Positions 19,082-28,498 of a stretch of 64,000 bases of DNA are shown here, piece after piece (positions within the stretch are counted from its first letter, which is position 1; the number at the start of each line of letters is the position of its first letter). Origin of the DNA: Enterobacter sp. C2 (GTDB lineage: Bacteria; Pseudomonadota; Gammaproteobacteria; Enterobacterales; Enterobacteriaceae); contig NZ_CP082269.1 in assembly GCF_019880405.1 (NCBI RefSeq), positions 2,480,001 to 2,544,000 of the forward strand, written 5' to 3'. Under the pieces are notes generated by a model. The model was not told the DNA's origin. It did not search any database and was given only the letters and a program-made list of their open reading frames with translations. The position numbers and the translations under genes are program-made.

Positions 19082-20644
19082 TTACTCCTCTTCGTCGTCC
19101 TGTACCGGCTGCTCTTTAACAACGCGTACCAGATCGACCCGGTAGTCGTTCGCCTCAACGACGGTAATGGTTAATGGCGCAAGCTGCAGCACCTCGCCCG
19201 GCTTGGGAATTTGACCATTGATAGCAATGACCAAACCTGCAACGGTGGCGATATCCTCTTCGTCGTTCACCAGGTTATCCATCTGTAGCGCATGCTGCAG
19301 CGCGTGAAGATCGGTAGCGCCTTTTACCAGCCAGCCGTCGCCGTCGATGACAATCTCCGGCGTCTCATCGGCGTCCGGGAACTCACCGGCAATGGCTTCC
19401 AGCACGTCAAGCGGAGTTACCAGGCCCTGCACCACGCCAAACTCGTTGGTTACCATCACAAAGCTCCCCCGTGCACGGCGGAGAACGGCCAGCAGCTTGA
19501 TGGGATCCAGCGTTTCCGGTACTACGATGGCCGGTGACGCCGAGGCGATAGCCGCCACGTCAACGTCCTCTTCCAGCGCCACCAGCAACTCTTTCGCACG
19601 CACAATGCCGATGACCTCATCCAGCTCGCCCCGACATACCGGGAAGAGGCTGTGCGGTGAGGAGAGCAGCTGCTGGCGAATGGCGTCCACGTCAAGGTTG
19701 GCATCGACCCAGCTAATCTCGCCTCGCGGCGTCATGATGCTGCGCAGGGAGCGCGACGCCAGGGTCAGCACGCCGTTGATCATGTAGCGCTCTTCATCCG
19801 CAAACGCCCCTTCCGGCACCGAAACCGGTGACTGGCTGTCCGGCTCGTGCTGAACCGCAGCCTGACGGCGGCCGCCCATCAGACGCAGGATCGCGTCGGC
19901 GGTACGCGCCCGCAGCGGCAGCGTGGACTGATGGCGAATAAAGTTGCGACGCGCCACCTGGTTAAAGAACTCAATGATGATCGAGAAGCCAATTGCCGCG
20001 TAGAGGTAGCCTTTTGGAATATGGAAGCCAAAGCCTTCCGCCACCAGGCTCAGACCGATCATCAGCAGGAAGCTCAGGCAGAGCACCACCACCGTAGGGT
20101 GTTGGTTAACAAAGCGCGTCAGCGGCTTCGAGGCCAGCAGCATCACCGCCATGGCGATCACCACTGCCGCCATCATTACCGGCAGATGGTTCACCATCCC
20201 TACCGCAGTGATCACCGCATCAAGAGAGAAGACCGCATCAAGGATAACGATCTGTACCACCACCACCCAGAAGCTGGCGTACCCTTTCCCCTGGCCGCTG
20301 TCGTGCTCGCGGTTCTCCAGGCGCTCATGTAATTCTGTTGTCGCTTTAAAGAGTAAGAATATCCCCCCGAGCAGCATGATGAGATCGCGGCCAGAGAAGG
20401 TGAAATCCATTACCGAAAAGAGTGGCTGGGTCAGCGTCACCATCCACGAGATGACGGAGAGCAGCGCCAGGCGCATCACCAGCGCAAGAGAGAGGCCAAT
20501 CAGTCGGGCCTTGTCTCGCTGCTTCGGCGGCAGTTTGTCAGCCAGAATGGCGATAAACACGAGGTTATCGATACCGAGGACGATTTCAAGTACGACAAGC
20601 GTCAACAATCCCACCCAGATTGAGGGGTCCATTAAGAATTCCAT
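19082..20644 (-). CDS. yoaE: TerC/CBS/CorC-domain membrane protein YoaE
   Basis: 520-residue inner-membrane protein with an N-terminal TerC-like domain (about 1-240, seven hydrophobic helices, including [13 protein letters not shown] and [15 protein letters not shown]), two CBS domains (about 300-420) and a C-terminal CorC/HlyC transporter-associated domain. The function is uncertain; TerC relatives act in manganese efflux. Its start overlaps by 13 nt the end of a 46-codon upstream frame. Convergent with pdeD. Confidence 0.94.
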   Translation of the reverse strand: MEFLMDPSIWVGLLTLVVLEIVLGIDNLVFIAILADKLPPKQRDKARLIGLSLALVMRLALLSVISWMVTLTQPLFSVMDFTFSGRDLIMLLGGIFLLFKATTELHERLENREHDSGQGKGYASFWVVVVQIVILDAVFSLDAVITAVGMVNHLPVMMAAVVIAMAVMLLASKPLTRFVNQHPTVVVLCLSFLLMIGLSLVAEGFGFHIPKGYLYAAIGFSIIIEFFNQVARRNFIRHQSTLPLRARTADAILRLMGGRRQAAVQHEPDSQSPVSVPEGAFADEERYMINGVLTLASRSLRSIMTPRGEISWVDANLDVDAIRQQLLSSPHSLFPVCRGELDEVIGIVRAKELLVALEEDVDVAAIASASPAIVVPETLDPIKLLAVLRRARGSFVMVTNEFGVVQGLVTPLDVLEAIAGEFPDADETPEIVIDGDGWLVKGATDLHALQHALQMDNLVNDEEDIATVAGLVIAINGQIPKPGEVLQLAPLTITVVEANDYRVDLVRVVKEQPVQDDEEE

Positions 20645-20772
20645 GACAGGCTCCTGCTAAGGGAGTGACAAAACAATGGGGCCTTACAACATGCAGGCGT
20701 GATGGCAACAGAAAGGGGGTTAACACAGGCGCTACGCGGCCTGAAGGTAAACTGACGTCGGTGACGGTCCAT
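20632..20772 (-). CDS. yoaL: Small upstream ORF overlapping the yoaE start (yoaL-like)
   Basis: ATG at 20772 opens 46 codons ([10 protein letters not shown]..., ending [10 protein letters not shown]) whose TAA at 20632-20634 lies 10-13 nt inside yoaE, in another frame. This is the arrangement of an overlapping, translationally coupled leader peptide. A TATAAT -10 lies upstream at about 20800-20811 on the minus strand, and a GGGCAGCTGCCC palindrome lies just before the start. A yoaL reading frame overlapping yoaE has been described in E. coli, and I assign the symbol on position and shape; I could not compare the sequences. No strong Shine-Dalgarno is visible. Confidence 0.55.
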   Translation of the reverse strand: MDRHRRQFTFRPRSACVNPLSVAITPACCKAPLFCHSLSRSLSWNS

Positions 20773-20914
20773 ACGGTGGGCAGCTGCCCTCTACTCCAGT
20801 GATTATAAACAGAAAGTAAACATAACAGAGGGAATTAAGATTTTGCAAAGATTTACCAGAATTTGCATTTTAGGAGATATTTTGCGCAACAAAATTTCTT
20901 TTGTCATTAAAGCT

Positions 20915-20938
20915 AAATTACGGATCTGAATCACATAA
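20915..20938. promoter_or_regulatory. Candidate CRP site upstream of manX
   Basis: AAATTACGGATCTGAATCAC followed by ATAA; one good half site (TCACA, 20931-20935) and a degenerate partner. The same sequence stands in front of E. coli manXYZ, where CRP-cAMP activates. Confidence 0.55.
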
Positions 20939-20939
20939 A

Positions 20940-20963
20940 TTATTTTTTCACTATCTAAAATAA
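20940..20963. promoter_or_regulatory. Candidate Mlc operator overlapping the manX promoter
   Basis: Perfect 7-bp inverted repeat TTATTTT/AAAATAA (20940-20946 with 20957-20963) around TTCACTATCT. It corresponds to the Mlc (DgsA) site that represses E. coli manXYZ in the absence of PTS sugars. The rest of the 430-bp yoaE-manX gap (20645-21075) is AT-rich promoter region with no other gene seen. Confidence 0.6.
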
Positions 20964-21075
20964 TTCGCGAAGACTGAATTTTCTATGTCATCCCTCTCTG
21001 AATCGATTCGCTACGACGTAACGATTCACAATGCATCTGCTACGGATGTGTTCACGATAATAAAGGAGGTAGCAA

Positions 21076-22050
21076 GTGACCATTGCTATTGTGATAGGCA
21101 CACATGGCTGGGCTGCAGAGCAGCTGCTTAAAACAGCTGAAATGCTATTGGGCGAACAAGAGAACGTAGGCTGGATCGATTTCGTACCGGGTGAAAACGC
21201 CGAAACGCTGATCGAAAAATACACCGCGCAGCTGGCGAAGCTCGACACCGGTCAGGGCGTGCTGTTTCTCGTCGATACATGGGGCGGCAGCCCGTTTAAC
21301 GCTGCCAGCCGTATTGTCGTCGATAAAGAGCACTATGAGGTCGTGGCCGGGGTCAATATTCCTATGCTGGTTGAGACCCTGATGGGCCGCGATGACAACC
21401 CGACGTTTGACGATCTGGTGGCCGTCGCCGTTGAGGCAGGCCGCGAAGGCGTTAAGGCGCTGAAGGCGCAGCCGGTGGAGAAGGCGCAGCCTGCTGCTCC
21501 CGCCCCTGCCGCCGCTCCCCGCGCCGCCGTGCCGCAAAAACCGATGGGGCCAGCGGACTATATGACCATTGGCCTGGCGCGAATCGACGATCGTCTGATT
21601 CACGGTCAGGTGGCCACGCGCTGGACCAAAGAGACCAACGTGCAACGTATTATTGTCGTCAGTGACGAAGTCGCCGCCGACACGGTACGCAAGACGCTGC
21701 TCACCCAGGTGGCACCGCCCGGCGTTACCGCGCACGTGGTGGATGTCGCCAAGATGGTCCGCGTTTACAACAACCCGAAATATGCTGGTGAGCGCGTAAT
21801 GCTGCTGTTTACCAATCCTACCGACGTGGTACGCCTCGTTGATGAGGGGGTGAAGATCACCTCTGTCAACATTGGCGGCATGGCCTTCCGCCAGGGTAAA
21901 ACCCAGGTGAATAACGCTGTGTCGGTGGATGAGCAGGATATCGCCGCGTTTAAAAAGCTCAACGCCCAGGGCATCGAGCTGGAGGTGCGGAAAGTGTCCA
22001 GCGATCAGCGCCTGAAAATGATGGATTTAATCAGCAAAGTGGCGAAGTAA
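21076..22050 (+). CDS. manX: Mannose PTS enzyme IIAB (EIIAB-Man)
   Basis: Cytoplasmic phosphotransfer subunit of the broad-specificity mannose/glucose/glucosamine PTS. It starts with GTG at 21076 behind AAGGAGG, as in E. coli. The IIA domain carries phospho-accepting His10 (VIGTHGW); an Ala/Pro-rich hinge (about 131-158) leads to the IIB domain with His176 in DDRLIHGQVATRW. 324 residues. First gene of manXYZ; the mRNA is a known target of the glucose-phosphate stress RNA SgrS in E. coli. Confidence 0.98.
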   Translation: MTIAIVIGTHGWAAEQLLKTAEMLLGEQENVGWIDFVPGENAETLIEKYTAQLAKLDTGQGVLFLVDTWGGSPFNAASRIVVDKEHYEVVAGVNIPMLVETLMGRDDNPTFDDLVAVAVEAGREGVKALKAQPVEKAQPAAPAPAAAPRAAVPQKPMGPADYMTIGLARIDDRLIHGQVATRWTKETNVQRIIVVSDEVAADTVRKTLLTQVAPPGVTAHVVDVAKMVRVYNNPKYAGERVMLLFTNPTDVVRLVDEGVKITSVNIGGMAFRQGKTQVNNAVSVDEQDIAAFKKLNAQGIELEVRKVSSDQRLKMMDLISKVAK

Positions 22051-22112
22051 CCAGCATCCGCTGAGCGACGCTGTTTTTACACTTTAATCTGTATTGTTAT
22101 AGGAGAAGTACA

Positions 22113-22913
22113 ATGGAGATTACCACTCTTCAGATTGTGCTGGTGTTCGTCGTGGCCTGTATTGCCGGTATGGAGTCGGTGCTGGATGAATTTCAGTTTC
22201 ACCGTCCGCTGGTGGCCTGTACGTTAATCGGTATCGTGCTGGGTGATATGCAAAAAGGCATTATCATCGGCGGTACCCTGGAGATGATCGCCCTCGGCTG
22301 GATGAACATCGGTGCGGCGGTCGCACCAGATGCCGCGCTGGCATCCATCATCTCAACCGTGCTGGTTATCGCCGGTGGTCAGAGCATCGGGGCTGGTATT
22401 GCGCTGGCTATTCCGCTGGCAGCGGCGGGCCAGGTGCTGACCATTATCGTTCGTACCATTACCGTGGCTTTCCAGCACGCAGCGGATAAGGCGGCCGAAA
22501 ACGGCAACCTGACGGCGCTCTCCTGGATCCACGTCTCTTCCCTGTTCCTGCAGGCAATGCGTATCGCTATCCCGGCGGTGATCGTCGCCTACTCCGTGGG
22601 CACCAGTGAAGTACAGAACATGCTCAACGCCATTCCGGAAGTGGTGACCAGCGGCCTGAACATTGCTGGTGGGATGATCGTGGTAGTGGGTTATGCGATG
22701 GTCATCAACATGATGCGCGCTGGCTACCTGATGCCGTTCTTCTATCTGGGCTTCGTTACCGCCGCCTTCACCAACTTTAACCTGGTGGCGTTGGGGGTAA
22801 TCGGTGCCGTGATGGCCATTCTCTACATTCAGCTTAGCCCGAAATATAACCGCTCGGCGGGCGCGCCTGTTCAGGCTGCCGGTGCTAACGATCTTGATAA
22901 CGAACTGGATTAA
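22113..22913 (+). CDS. manY: Mannose PTS enzyme IIC
   Basis: 266-residue integral membrane subunit that, together with ManZ, forms the sugar channel; it is also a receptor part for some bacteriocins and for lambda DNA entry in E. coli. Many hydrophobic helices, with the family segment GIVLGDMQKGIIIGGTLEMIALGW in parts: GIVLGDMQKG and GGTLEMIALGW. Preceded by AGGAG; manZ begins 3 bp after its stop. Confidence 0.98.
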   Translation: MEITTLQIVLVFVVACIAGMESVLDEFQFHRPLVACTLIGIVLGDMQKGIIIGGTLEMIALGWMNIGAAVAPDAALASIISTVLVIAGGQSIGAGIALAIPLAAAGQVLTIIVRTITVAFQHAADKAAENGNLTALSWIHVSSLFLQAMRIAIPAVIVAYSVGTSEVQNMLNAIPEVVTSGLNIAGGMIVVVGYAMVINMMRAGYLMPFFYLGFVTAAFTNFNLVALGVIGAVMAILYIQLSPKYNRSAGAPVQAAGANDLDNELD

Positions 22914-22916
22914 CAG

Positions 22917-23777
22917 GTGAGCGACATGGTTGATATGACAAAAACGACGTCCGAGAAAAAACTCACGCCTGGCGATATCCGCGGCGTGTTCCTCCGCTCT
23001 AACCTCTTCCAGGGGTCGTGGAACTTCGAGCGTATGCAGGCGCTGGGCTTCTGCTTCTCTATGGTACCGGCTATCAAACGCCTCTACCCGGAGAATAACG
23101 AGGCACGCCGTCAGGCGATCAAACGCCATCTGGAGTTCTTTAACACCCACCCCTACGTTGCCGCGCCGGTGCTCGGCGTTACCCTGGCGATGGAGGAGCA
23201 GCGTGCCAACGGGGCCGAGATTGACGATGGGGCCATCAACGGCATCAAAGTTGGCCTGATGGGGCCGCTGGCAGGCGTCGGCGACCCGATCTTCTGGGGT
23301 ACCGTGCGTCCGGTGTTTGCCGCGCTCGGGGCGGGGATTGCCATGAGCGGCAGCCTGCTCGGCCCGCTGCTGTTCTTTATCCTCTTTAACGTGGTACGTC
23401 TGGCAACCCGCTACTACGGCGTTGCCTACGGCTACCGTAAAGGGGTGGACATCGTTAAAGATATGGGCGGTGGCTTCCTGCAGAAGCTGACCGAGGGGGC
23501 ATCAATCCTCGGCCTGTTTGTTATGGGGGCGCTGGTAAACAAGTGGACGCATGTTAATATCCCGCTGGTGGTGTCGGAGATCACCGACCAGACCGGGAAG
23601 ACAAACGTTACCACCGTGCAGACTATCCTGGACCAGCTGATGCCGGGCCTGGTACCGCTGCTGTTGACCTTCGCCTGCATGTGGCTGCTGCGTAAGAAAG
23701 TGAACCCGCTGTGGATCATCGTTGGCTTCTTTGTCATCGGTATTGCGGGCTACGCCGTTGGCCTGCTCGGCCTGTAA
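22917..23777 (+). CDS. manZ: Mannose PTS enzyme IID
   Basis: 286-residue IID membrane subunit of the mannose PTS. It begins with GTG at 22917 (MSDMVDMTKTTSEKKL); an internal ATG three codons in is the other possible start. Family segments FLRSNLFQGSWNFERMQ, GLMGPLAGVGDPIFWGT and the C-terminal helices are intact. A strong terminator follows. Confidence 0.98.
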   Translation: MSDMVDMTKTTSEKKLTPGDIRGVFLRSNLFQGSWNFERMQALGFCFSMVPAIKRLYPENNEARRQAIKRHLEFFNTHPYVAAPVLGVTLAMEEQRANGAEIDDGAINGIKVGLMGPLAGVGDPIFWGTVRPVFAALGAGIAMSGSLLGPLLFFILFNVVRLATRYYGVAYGYRKGVDIVKDMGGGFLQKLTEGASILGLFVMGALVNKWTHVNIPLVVSEITDQTGKTNVTTVQTILDQLMPGLVPLLLTFACMWLLRKKVNPLWIIVGFFVIGIAGYAVGLLGL

Positions 23778-23792
23778 GCGGTAGATGTCACG

Positions 23793-23820
23793 CCGGGGGC
23801 ACTGCCCCCGGTTTTTATTT
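23793..23820 (+). terminator. Terminator after manXYZ
   Basis: 8-bp stem CCGGGGGC/GCCCCCGG (23793-23800 with 23804-23811), 3-nt loop ACT, then TTTTTATTT. Confidence 0.88.
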
Positions 23821-23831
23821 CTGGAGGATGA

Positions 23832-24290
23832 ATGTCGTTAACGGACTACGTGCTGGTGCTGTGCGTGACTGGGCTGTTGGCTTACGCTATCTATGACGAG
23901 TTTATTATGCCGCGCCGCCACGGCGCTACGCTGCTCACCGCTCCCCTACTACGCCGCAGCCGCGCCGACAGCGTGATCTTCACCGGCCTGCTGGCTATTG
24001 TTATCTATAATAACGTCACGCATCATGGTGCTATTTTAACCACGTGGCTATTATCTATGCTAGCGCTGGTGGTTATATATCTCTTCTGGATCCGCGCCCC
24101 TAAAATCATCTTCAAAGAAAATGGTTTTTTCTTTGCGAATATCTGGATTGAATATGGGCGTATTAAAGCGATGCAGCTATCAGAAGATGGCGTGCTGGTG
24201 GTGCAATTAGAGCAGCGCCGCCTGCTGATTCGTGTACGAAATATCGACGATCTGGAAAAAATCTACAAGATTATGGTTAAAACTCAGTAA
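23832..24290 (+). CDS. yobD: DUF986 membrane protein YobD
   Basis: 152-residue inner-membrane protein of the YobD (UPF0266) family, with three hydrophobic segments in the first 100 residues and a soluble C terminus ([23 protein letters not shown]). It starts at ATG 23832, behind CTGGAGG. The function is unknown. It follows manZ across a terminator and precedes the mntP regulatory region by only 4 bp. Confidence 0.92.
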   Translation: MSLTDYVLVLCVTGLLAYAIYDEFIMPRRHGATLLTAPLLRRSRADSVIFTGLLAIVIYNNVTHHGAILTTWLLSMLALVVIYLFWIRAPKIIFKENGFFFANIWIEYGRIKAMQLSEDGVLVVQLEQRRLLIRVRNIDDLEKIYKIMVKTQ

Positions 24291-24294
24291 GTTA

Positions 24295-24316
24295 AAATAT
24301 AGCCATGTCTATGTTT
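24295..24316. promoter_or_regulatory. MntR box 1 upstream of mntP
   Basis: 22-bp imperfect palindrome, left half AAATATAGC, right half CTATGTTT, matching the MntR recognition sequence known from mntH. MntR-Mn activates mntP in E. coli. Confidence 0.75.
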
Positions 24317-24335
24317 ATGATATACACCTTCCGTG

Positions 24336-24357
24336 AAACATAGCCATGGCTATATTA
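24336..24357. promoter_or_regulatory. MntR box 2 upstream of mntP
   Basis: Second 22-bp palindrome, AAACATAGCC/GGCTATATTA, centred 41 bp after the first, so almost exactly four helical turns apart. Both lie upstream of the riboswitch. Confidence 0.75.
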
Positions 24358-24484
24358 TTCCCCGCGCAATTCATCATCTTTTTTAACGTTATTTTTACGC
24401 TTTCGGCCAAATGAAAATCGTTATCACTAGCGCAGTGAAATAATGAAGTTCGGTTATTGTTTTAGTTTATCAAAATATGTTAAG

Positions 24485-24649
24485 GTTGCGCCCGTCGTTG
24501 GGGAGTAGCCAATTTCCTGTTCCCGGAAATGTACGTGTCAACATACTCGTTGCAAAACGTGGCACGTACGGATCGAATAGCTGAGGCTGTTCGGTCAGGC
24601 GAGACCATAGACGCATCAACTGCTGATTACTGGGGGCAGTGATGTGTCA
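24485..24649 (+). promoter_or_regulatory. yybP-ykoY manganese riboswitch in the mntP leader
   Basis: The aptamer is recognised by GGGGAGTAGCC (24501-24511), the conserved AACATACTCG (24541-24550) and the closing GGTCAGGCGAGACCA (24594-24608). Behind it is an expression-platform hairpin pairing 24611-24624 with 24637-24649 (GACGCATCA/TGATGTGTC and CTGC/GCAG). In E. coli this element turns on mntP translation when manganese is high. Confidence 0.88.
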
Positions 24650-24676
24650 TATGGATTTCCCGGTCAGGACGCTTGT

Positions 24677-25243
24677 ATGAACCTATCCGCTACCCTGCTG
24701 CTCGCTTTTGGCATGTCGATGGATGCCTTTGCCGCCTCTATTGGTAAAGGTGCGACGCTGCACAAACCTAAATTTTCTGACGCCCTGCGTACCGGATTGA
24801 TCTTCGGCTTCATTGAGACGCTGACCCCGCTGCTGGGCTGGGGCTTAGGCATGCTTGCCAGCCAGTTTGTGTTGGAGTGGAACCACTGGATCGCCTTCTT
24901 GCTGCTGGTATTTTTAGGTGGCCGAATGGTGCTGGAGGGCTTCCGCTGCCAGCCTGATGAAGATCCTACTCCGCTGCGCCGCCACAGCTTCTGGCTACTG
25001 GTTACGACTGCCATCGCTACTAGCCTGGACGCCATGGCCGTCGGCGTCGGTCTGGCCTTTCTGCAGGTCAATATTGTGACTACCGCGCTCGCTATCGGCT
25101 GCGCCACCCTGATCATGTCTACCCTCGGTATGATGATCGGCAAGTTTATCGGCCCGCTGCTGGGCAAACGGGCCGAGATCCTCGGTGGCGTGGTGCTGAT
25201 CGGCATCGGCATCCAGATCCTCTGGAGCCACTTTGCCCCTTAA
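24677..25243 (+). CDS. mntP: Manganese efflux pump MntP
   Basis: 188-residue inner-membrane exporter protecting cells from manganese excess. The ATG at 24677 ([21 protein letters not shown]) with AGGA upstream matches the E. coli start and length; an open frame runs 11 codons further upstream through the riboswitch platform. Two homologous halves each contain an acidic motif: [13 protein letters not shown] and [15 protein letters not shown]. The stop overlaps convergent rlmA by 4 bp. Confidence 0.97.
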   Translation: MNLSATLLLAFGMSMDAFAASIGKGATLHKPKFSDALRTGLIFGFIETLTPLLGWGLGMLASQFVLEWNHWIAFLLLVFLGGRMVLEGFRCQPDEDPTPLRRHSFWLLVTTAIATSLDAMAVGVGLAFLQVNIVTTALAIGCATLIMSTLGMMIGKFIGPLLGKRAEILGGVVLIGIGIQILWSHFAP

Positions 25244-26055
25244 GCGTCGCGCTGCCAGCACTGAATGCTGAAATCCGCCTCGCAGCTAAACTGAGCCATC
25301 TCCTGCAACGCCTGCCAAACCTCCGGTTTTGCCCGCCAGGCAAAAGGCGTCATCTGCAACAGCGCCACAGCTTCGGTGCCGCTTAGCGTCATTCCGTAGC
25401 CTAACGATTGCTGCTCCCGCAGCGTAAATCCAACCAGCTGTTCACTCTGCGGAGCATGCAGCTGCACCTCGTCATAGATCAGCCCCTTTAGCTCCACCAG
25501 ATGCCGTGGACCCGGCGCGGCGGTAATCACCCACCCTTCCGGCTTCACGACCCGCGCCAGCTCTTCAGCTTTACAGGGCGCATAGATGCGCACCACGGCG
25601 TCCAGCGTCTGTGCCTCAAATGGCAGACGGTGGCTGGAGGCCACGCAGAACATCGCCTGCGGATAGCGCTTCGCCGCTGCGCGAACCGCCGCCCGGGAGA
25701 CGTCGAGACCAAAGGTCTCCGCTCCGTGCTGGCGGGCGATATCGGCGAAGGCGTGGGTGTAATACCCCTCTCCACAGCCGATATCCAGCAGCGCCTCGGC
25801 CTTTTCCGGCAGGCGTGCATCCAGCAGATCGCTTAGCGTCTGACGCAGCGGCAGGTAGTGCCCGGCGTCAAGAAAAGCGCGCCGGGCCTGCATCATCTCC
25901 GCACTGTCGCCCGGATCGCGCGAACGCTTGTGCTGCACCGGCAGCAGGTTGACGTATCCCTCTTTCGCTATATCAAACTGGTGCCGCTGCGGGCAGACGT
26001 AGGTTTTATCGGTACGCAGCAGCGGCGCGTGGCATAGCGGACAGGTGAAGGACAT
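25240..26055 (-). CDS. rlmA: 23S rRNA (guanine745-N1)-methyltransferase RlmA
   Basis: SAM-dependent methyltransferase modifying G745 of 23S rRNA. The start at 26055 (MSFTCPLC) gives 271 residues (269 in E. coli). The N-terminal zinc site uses Cys5, Cys8, Cys21 and His25; the SAM motif is [16 protein letters not shown] 14-codon upstream extension is open but has no family match. Convergent with mntP. Confidence 0.96.
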   Translation of the reverse strand: MSFTCPLCHAPLLRTDKTYVCPQRHQFDIAKEGYVNLLPVQHKRSRDPGDSAEMMQARRAFLDAGHYLPLRQTLSDLLDARLPEKAEALLDIGCGEGYYTHAFADIARQHGAETFGLDVSRAAVRAAAKRYPQAMFCVASSHRLPFEAQTLDAVVRIYAPCKAEELARVVKPEGWVITAAPGPRHLVELKGLIYDEVQLHAPQSEQLVGFTLREQQSLGYGMTLSGTEAVALLQMTPFAWRAKPEVWQALQEMAQFSCEADFSIQCWQRDA

Positions 26056-26117
26056 AACAACTCCGGGCAAAGAGAAAGGGCGAAAGTGTAACGCCAATTG
26101 CCGCTGCGGGAAATGTC

Positions 26118-27857
26118 TTAACGCAGCGGATCCGCACCGCCGTAAGAATTCAGCACCACTAAATGACTTGAGTCGGGAGCCATACCGTCAGGCGTGACGT
26201 TTTCTGCCCGCAGTACGTTACCCATAATCTCGCTAAATACCGGAGCCGATACCGCCCCACCATAGTACGCACCGTTCTTTGGATCGTTAATCACAACCGC
26301 GAGAGCATATTTTGGTGCGCTGGCCGGGGCAACGCCAGCGGTATAGGCCACGTACTTATCGACATATTTGCCGTTCTCGTCGATCTTCTTGGCGGTGCCG
26401 GTTTTCACCGCCACGCGGTAGTCGCGCACGGCAGCTTTGGTCCCACCCCCGCCCGGCAGGGCCACGCTCTCCATCATGTGTTCGACCTCATGCACAATCT
26501 TCTGGGGCATTACCTGCTTCCCAACGACCGGGGGATCGACGCGGGTAATAGAGAGCGGGCGCGCCAGGCCATAGCTACCGATGGTGGCATAGACGTGGGC
26601 CAGCTGTAGCGGGGTGACCATTAAGCCATAGCCAAACGAGAAGGTGGCGCGATCGAGCTGACCCCAGTATTTGCGCACCGGTAAGACGCCACTGCTCTCC
26701 CCGGTCAGCCCCAGACCCGTTGATGTACCAAAACCAAAGGCTTTATAGGTATCCAGCAGGCGCTGGATCGGCATCGCCAGCGACAGATGTGACACGCCAG
26801 TATCGCTCGATTTTTGCAGGATGCCGGTGAGCGTCAGCTCTGGATAGTATCCCACGTCGCGAATGCGGTGGCCGTCGAGGGTGTAGGGGTGGGTGTCCAC
26901 CACGCTGTCAGGCTGAACGATCCCCTCTTTCAGCGCCGCCATCAGTACCATCGGCTTCACCGTGGAGCCGGGTTCAAACGTATCGCTGATGGCGCGGTTG
27001 CGGAAATCATCGAGGGTCGCGCCGCTGCGGTTGTTGGGGTTGAAATCAGGGTAGCTGGCCATCGCCAGGATTTCGCCGGTCTGGATACGCACCAGTACCG
27101 CCGCGCCGGATTCGGCTTTATTCCAGCTGACGGCATTATCCAGCGCGTCCTCGGTCAAGGTTTGCAAGCGCTTATCGATACTTAGCATCAGCGTATGCGC
27201 CGGGACAGCAGGCGTTTCGGTCATATTTTCGATAACGTGCCCGTGGCGATCTTTGCGCACCCGACGCAGACCAGGCTTGCCGGTTAGCTGAGCATTGAAA
27301 CTCTTCTCAATGCCCTCGATCCCCTGCCCGTCCACATTGGTAAAGCCAATCAGGTTAGCCGCAACGTGTCCGCTGGGGTAAAAGCGGCGCGACTCCTCCT
27401 GCAAATTGATGCCCTGCAGATTAAGGTGATCAATCCATTTTGCCTGCTGCGGGTCGAGCTGGCGGGCAAGGTAGATAAAACGGGATGTCGGGTTACGCCG
27501 GATGCGTTCGGCTATCTCGCTCAGCGGCATATTCAGGGCGCTGGCCAGCGCCTGCCAGCGCGGGTTCACTCTTACCCCACCGCTGCTGTTGATGACTTTA
27601 GGATCTGCCCAGATCGCACTCACCGGCACGCTCACCGCCAGCGGCAGCCCGTTGCGATCGACGATCATTCCCCGAGGCGGCACAATCTTCTCTTCCCGAA
27701 TCGAGCGCATATCCTCCTCCTTGACCAACTTTTCCGGCGAGACGACCTGGAGCCAGGCCGTTCGGCCCAGCAGCAGGCCCAGCGCACAGACAATGGCCAC
27801 GCAGAGCAAGGCAAAACGCAGAGGGGTATAGTTGCTGGAAAGAGGATTGTTTTTCAC
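26118..27857 (-). CDS. PBP3 (FtsI) paralogue of the PBP3SAL type
   Basis: 579-residue class B penicillin-binding protein, clearly a second FtsI, located between rlmA and cspC where Salmonella encodes PBP3SAL, the transpeptidase reported to drive division in acidic phagosomes. One N-terminal transmembrane helix (about 14-38), pedestal domain, then transpeptidase: STVK with catalytic Ser298 ([10 protein letters not shown]), KTG at 485-487 ([10 protein letters not shown]). The second motif reads Ser350-Ser-Asp352 where E. coli FtsI has Ser-Ser-Asn; the GAT codon is unambiguous. It stands alone, not in a dcw cluster, so it is an accessory and not the essential ftsI. Confidence 0.93.
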   Translation of the reverse strand: MKNNPLSSNYTPLRFALLCVAIVCALGLLLGRTAWLQVVSPEKLVKEEDMRSIREEKIVPPRGMIVDRNGLPLAVSVPVSAIWADPKVINSSGGVRVNPRWQALASALNMPLSEIAERIRRNPTSRFIYLARQLDPQQAKWIDHLNLQGINLQEESRRFYPSGHVAANLIGFTNVDGQGIEGIEKSFNAQLTGKPGLRRVRKDRHGHVIENMTETPAVPAHTLMLSIDKRLQTLTEDALDNAVSWNKAESGAAVLVRIQTGEILAMASYPDFNPNNRSGATLDDFRNRAISDTFEPGSTVKPMVLMAALKEGIVQPDSVVDTHPYTLDGHRIRDVGYYPELTLTGILQKSSDTGVSHLSLAMPIQRLLDTYKAFGFGTSTGLGLTGESSGVLPVRKYWGQLDRATFSFGYGLMVTPLQLAHVYATIGSYGLARPLSITRVDPPVVGKQVMPQKIVHEVEHMMESVALPGGGGTKAAVRDYRVAVKTGTAKKIDENGKYVDKYVAYTAGVAPASAPKYALAVVINDPKNGAYYGGAVSAPVFSEIMGNVLRAENVTPDGMAPDSSHLVVLNSYGGADPLR

Positions 27858-28070
27858 CTTGGCTCCTGAAACGGGTTAACCCGCTGATTTGACAGGAAAC
27901 AAGAAGAGAAAGGGAAAAAAGTGTGCTAATAACGGTATGGCTTTGCAACAAAAGAAGAATGGAGGAGTTCACAGTAACATTTTGAAAAACAAGCATTAAA
28001 AAGCCCCGCACACGGCGAGGCTTTTACGCTGACATTGATGCGCAAATCGCGCTCAAGCAGTGGAGGAAAA

Positions 28071-28280
28071 TCAGATAGCAGTAACGTTAACCGCTGCTGG
28101 GCCTTTCTGGCCGTCCTGAATTTCGAACTCAACGTTCTGGCCTTCAGCCAGAGTCTTGAAGCCGTTACCCTGGATTGCAGAGAAGTGTACGAACACGTCT
28201 TTGCTGCCGTCAGCAGGAGTAATGAAACCAAAGCCTTTAGACTCGTTGAACCACTTAACTTGACCTTTAATCTTTGCCAT
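28071..28280 (-). CDS. cspC: Cold shock-like protein CspC
   Basis: 69-residue nucleic-acid chaperone, identical or nearly so to E. coli CspC. RNP-1 KGFGFITP and RNP-2 VFVHFSAI are present. It starts at ATG 28280 behind AAGGA, 12 bp after yobF. Constitutive at 37 degrees, it helps stabilise rpoS and other mRNAs in E. coli. Confidence 0.98.
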
Positions 28281-28292
28281 TTGCAAAATTCC

Positions 28293-28436
28293 TTAGAGTG
28301 TTTTCTTAGCCCGCAGGCATTGACCGAGATGAAACTGAGACATTACTGCATGAGGCACTAAATAAGGTTCGGCAGAGAAGCAGTATTCAACGACAACGTG
28401 TTTACTCAGAACTTCTTTACTGATAATGCCACACAT
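28293..28436 (-). CDS. yobF: Small protein YobF
   Basis: 47-codon ORF immediately upstream of cspC, at the position and with the exact length of E. coli YobF. The ends match: [14 protein letters not shown] at the start and LRAKKTL at the end. Residues 26-39 ([14 protein letters not shown]) do not match, but the next frame of the same DNA reads [10 protein letters not shown], close to the E. coli residues as I recall them (GASCSNVSV). This suggests two compensating one-base indels. The ATG at 28436 has only a distant GAGG. Co-transcribed with cspC; function uncertain, heat-shock-induced in E. coli. Confidence 0.88.
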   Translation of the reverse strand: MCGIISKEVLSKHVVVEYCFSAEPYLVPHAVMSQFHLGQCLRAKKTL

Positions 28437-28469
28437 AAACAGAACTGTACCTCGTTTAACCTACACCGT

Positions 28470-28498
28470 GTTATCACATACAACGTTAATTATGGCAA
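28470..28498 (-). promoter_or_regulatory. Candidate promoter for yobF-cspC
   Basis: On the minus strand TTGCCA (28493-28498), a 17-bp spacer, then GATAAC (28470-28475), about 35 bp before the yobF ATG. The remaining gap up to the next gene (28499-28851) is AT-rich; I see no supported gene or structured RNA in it. Confidence 0.45.
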
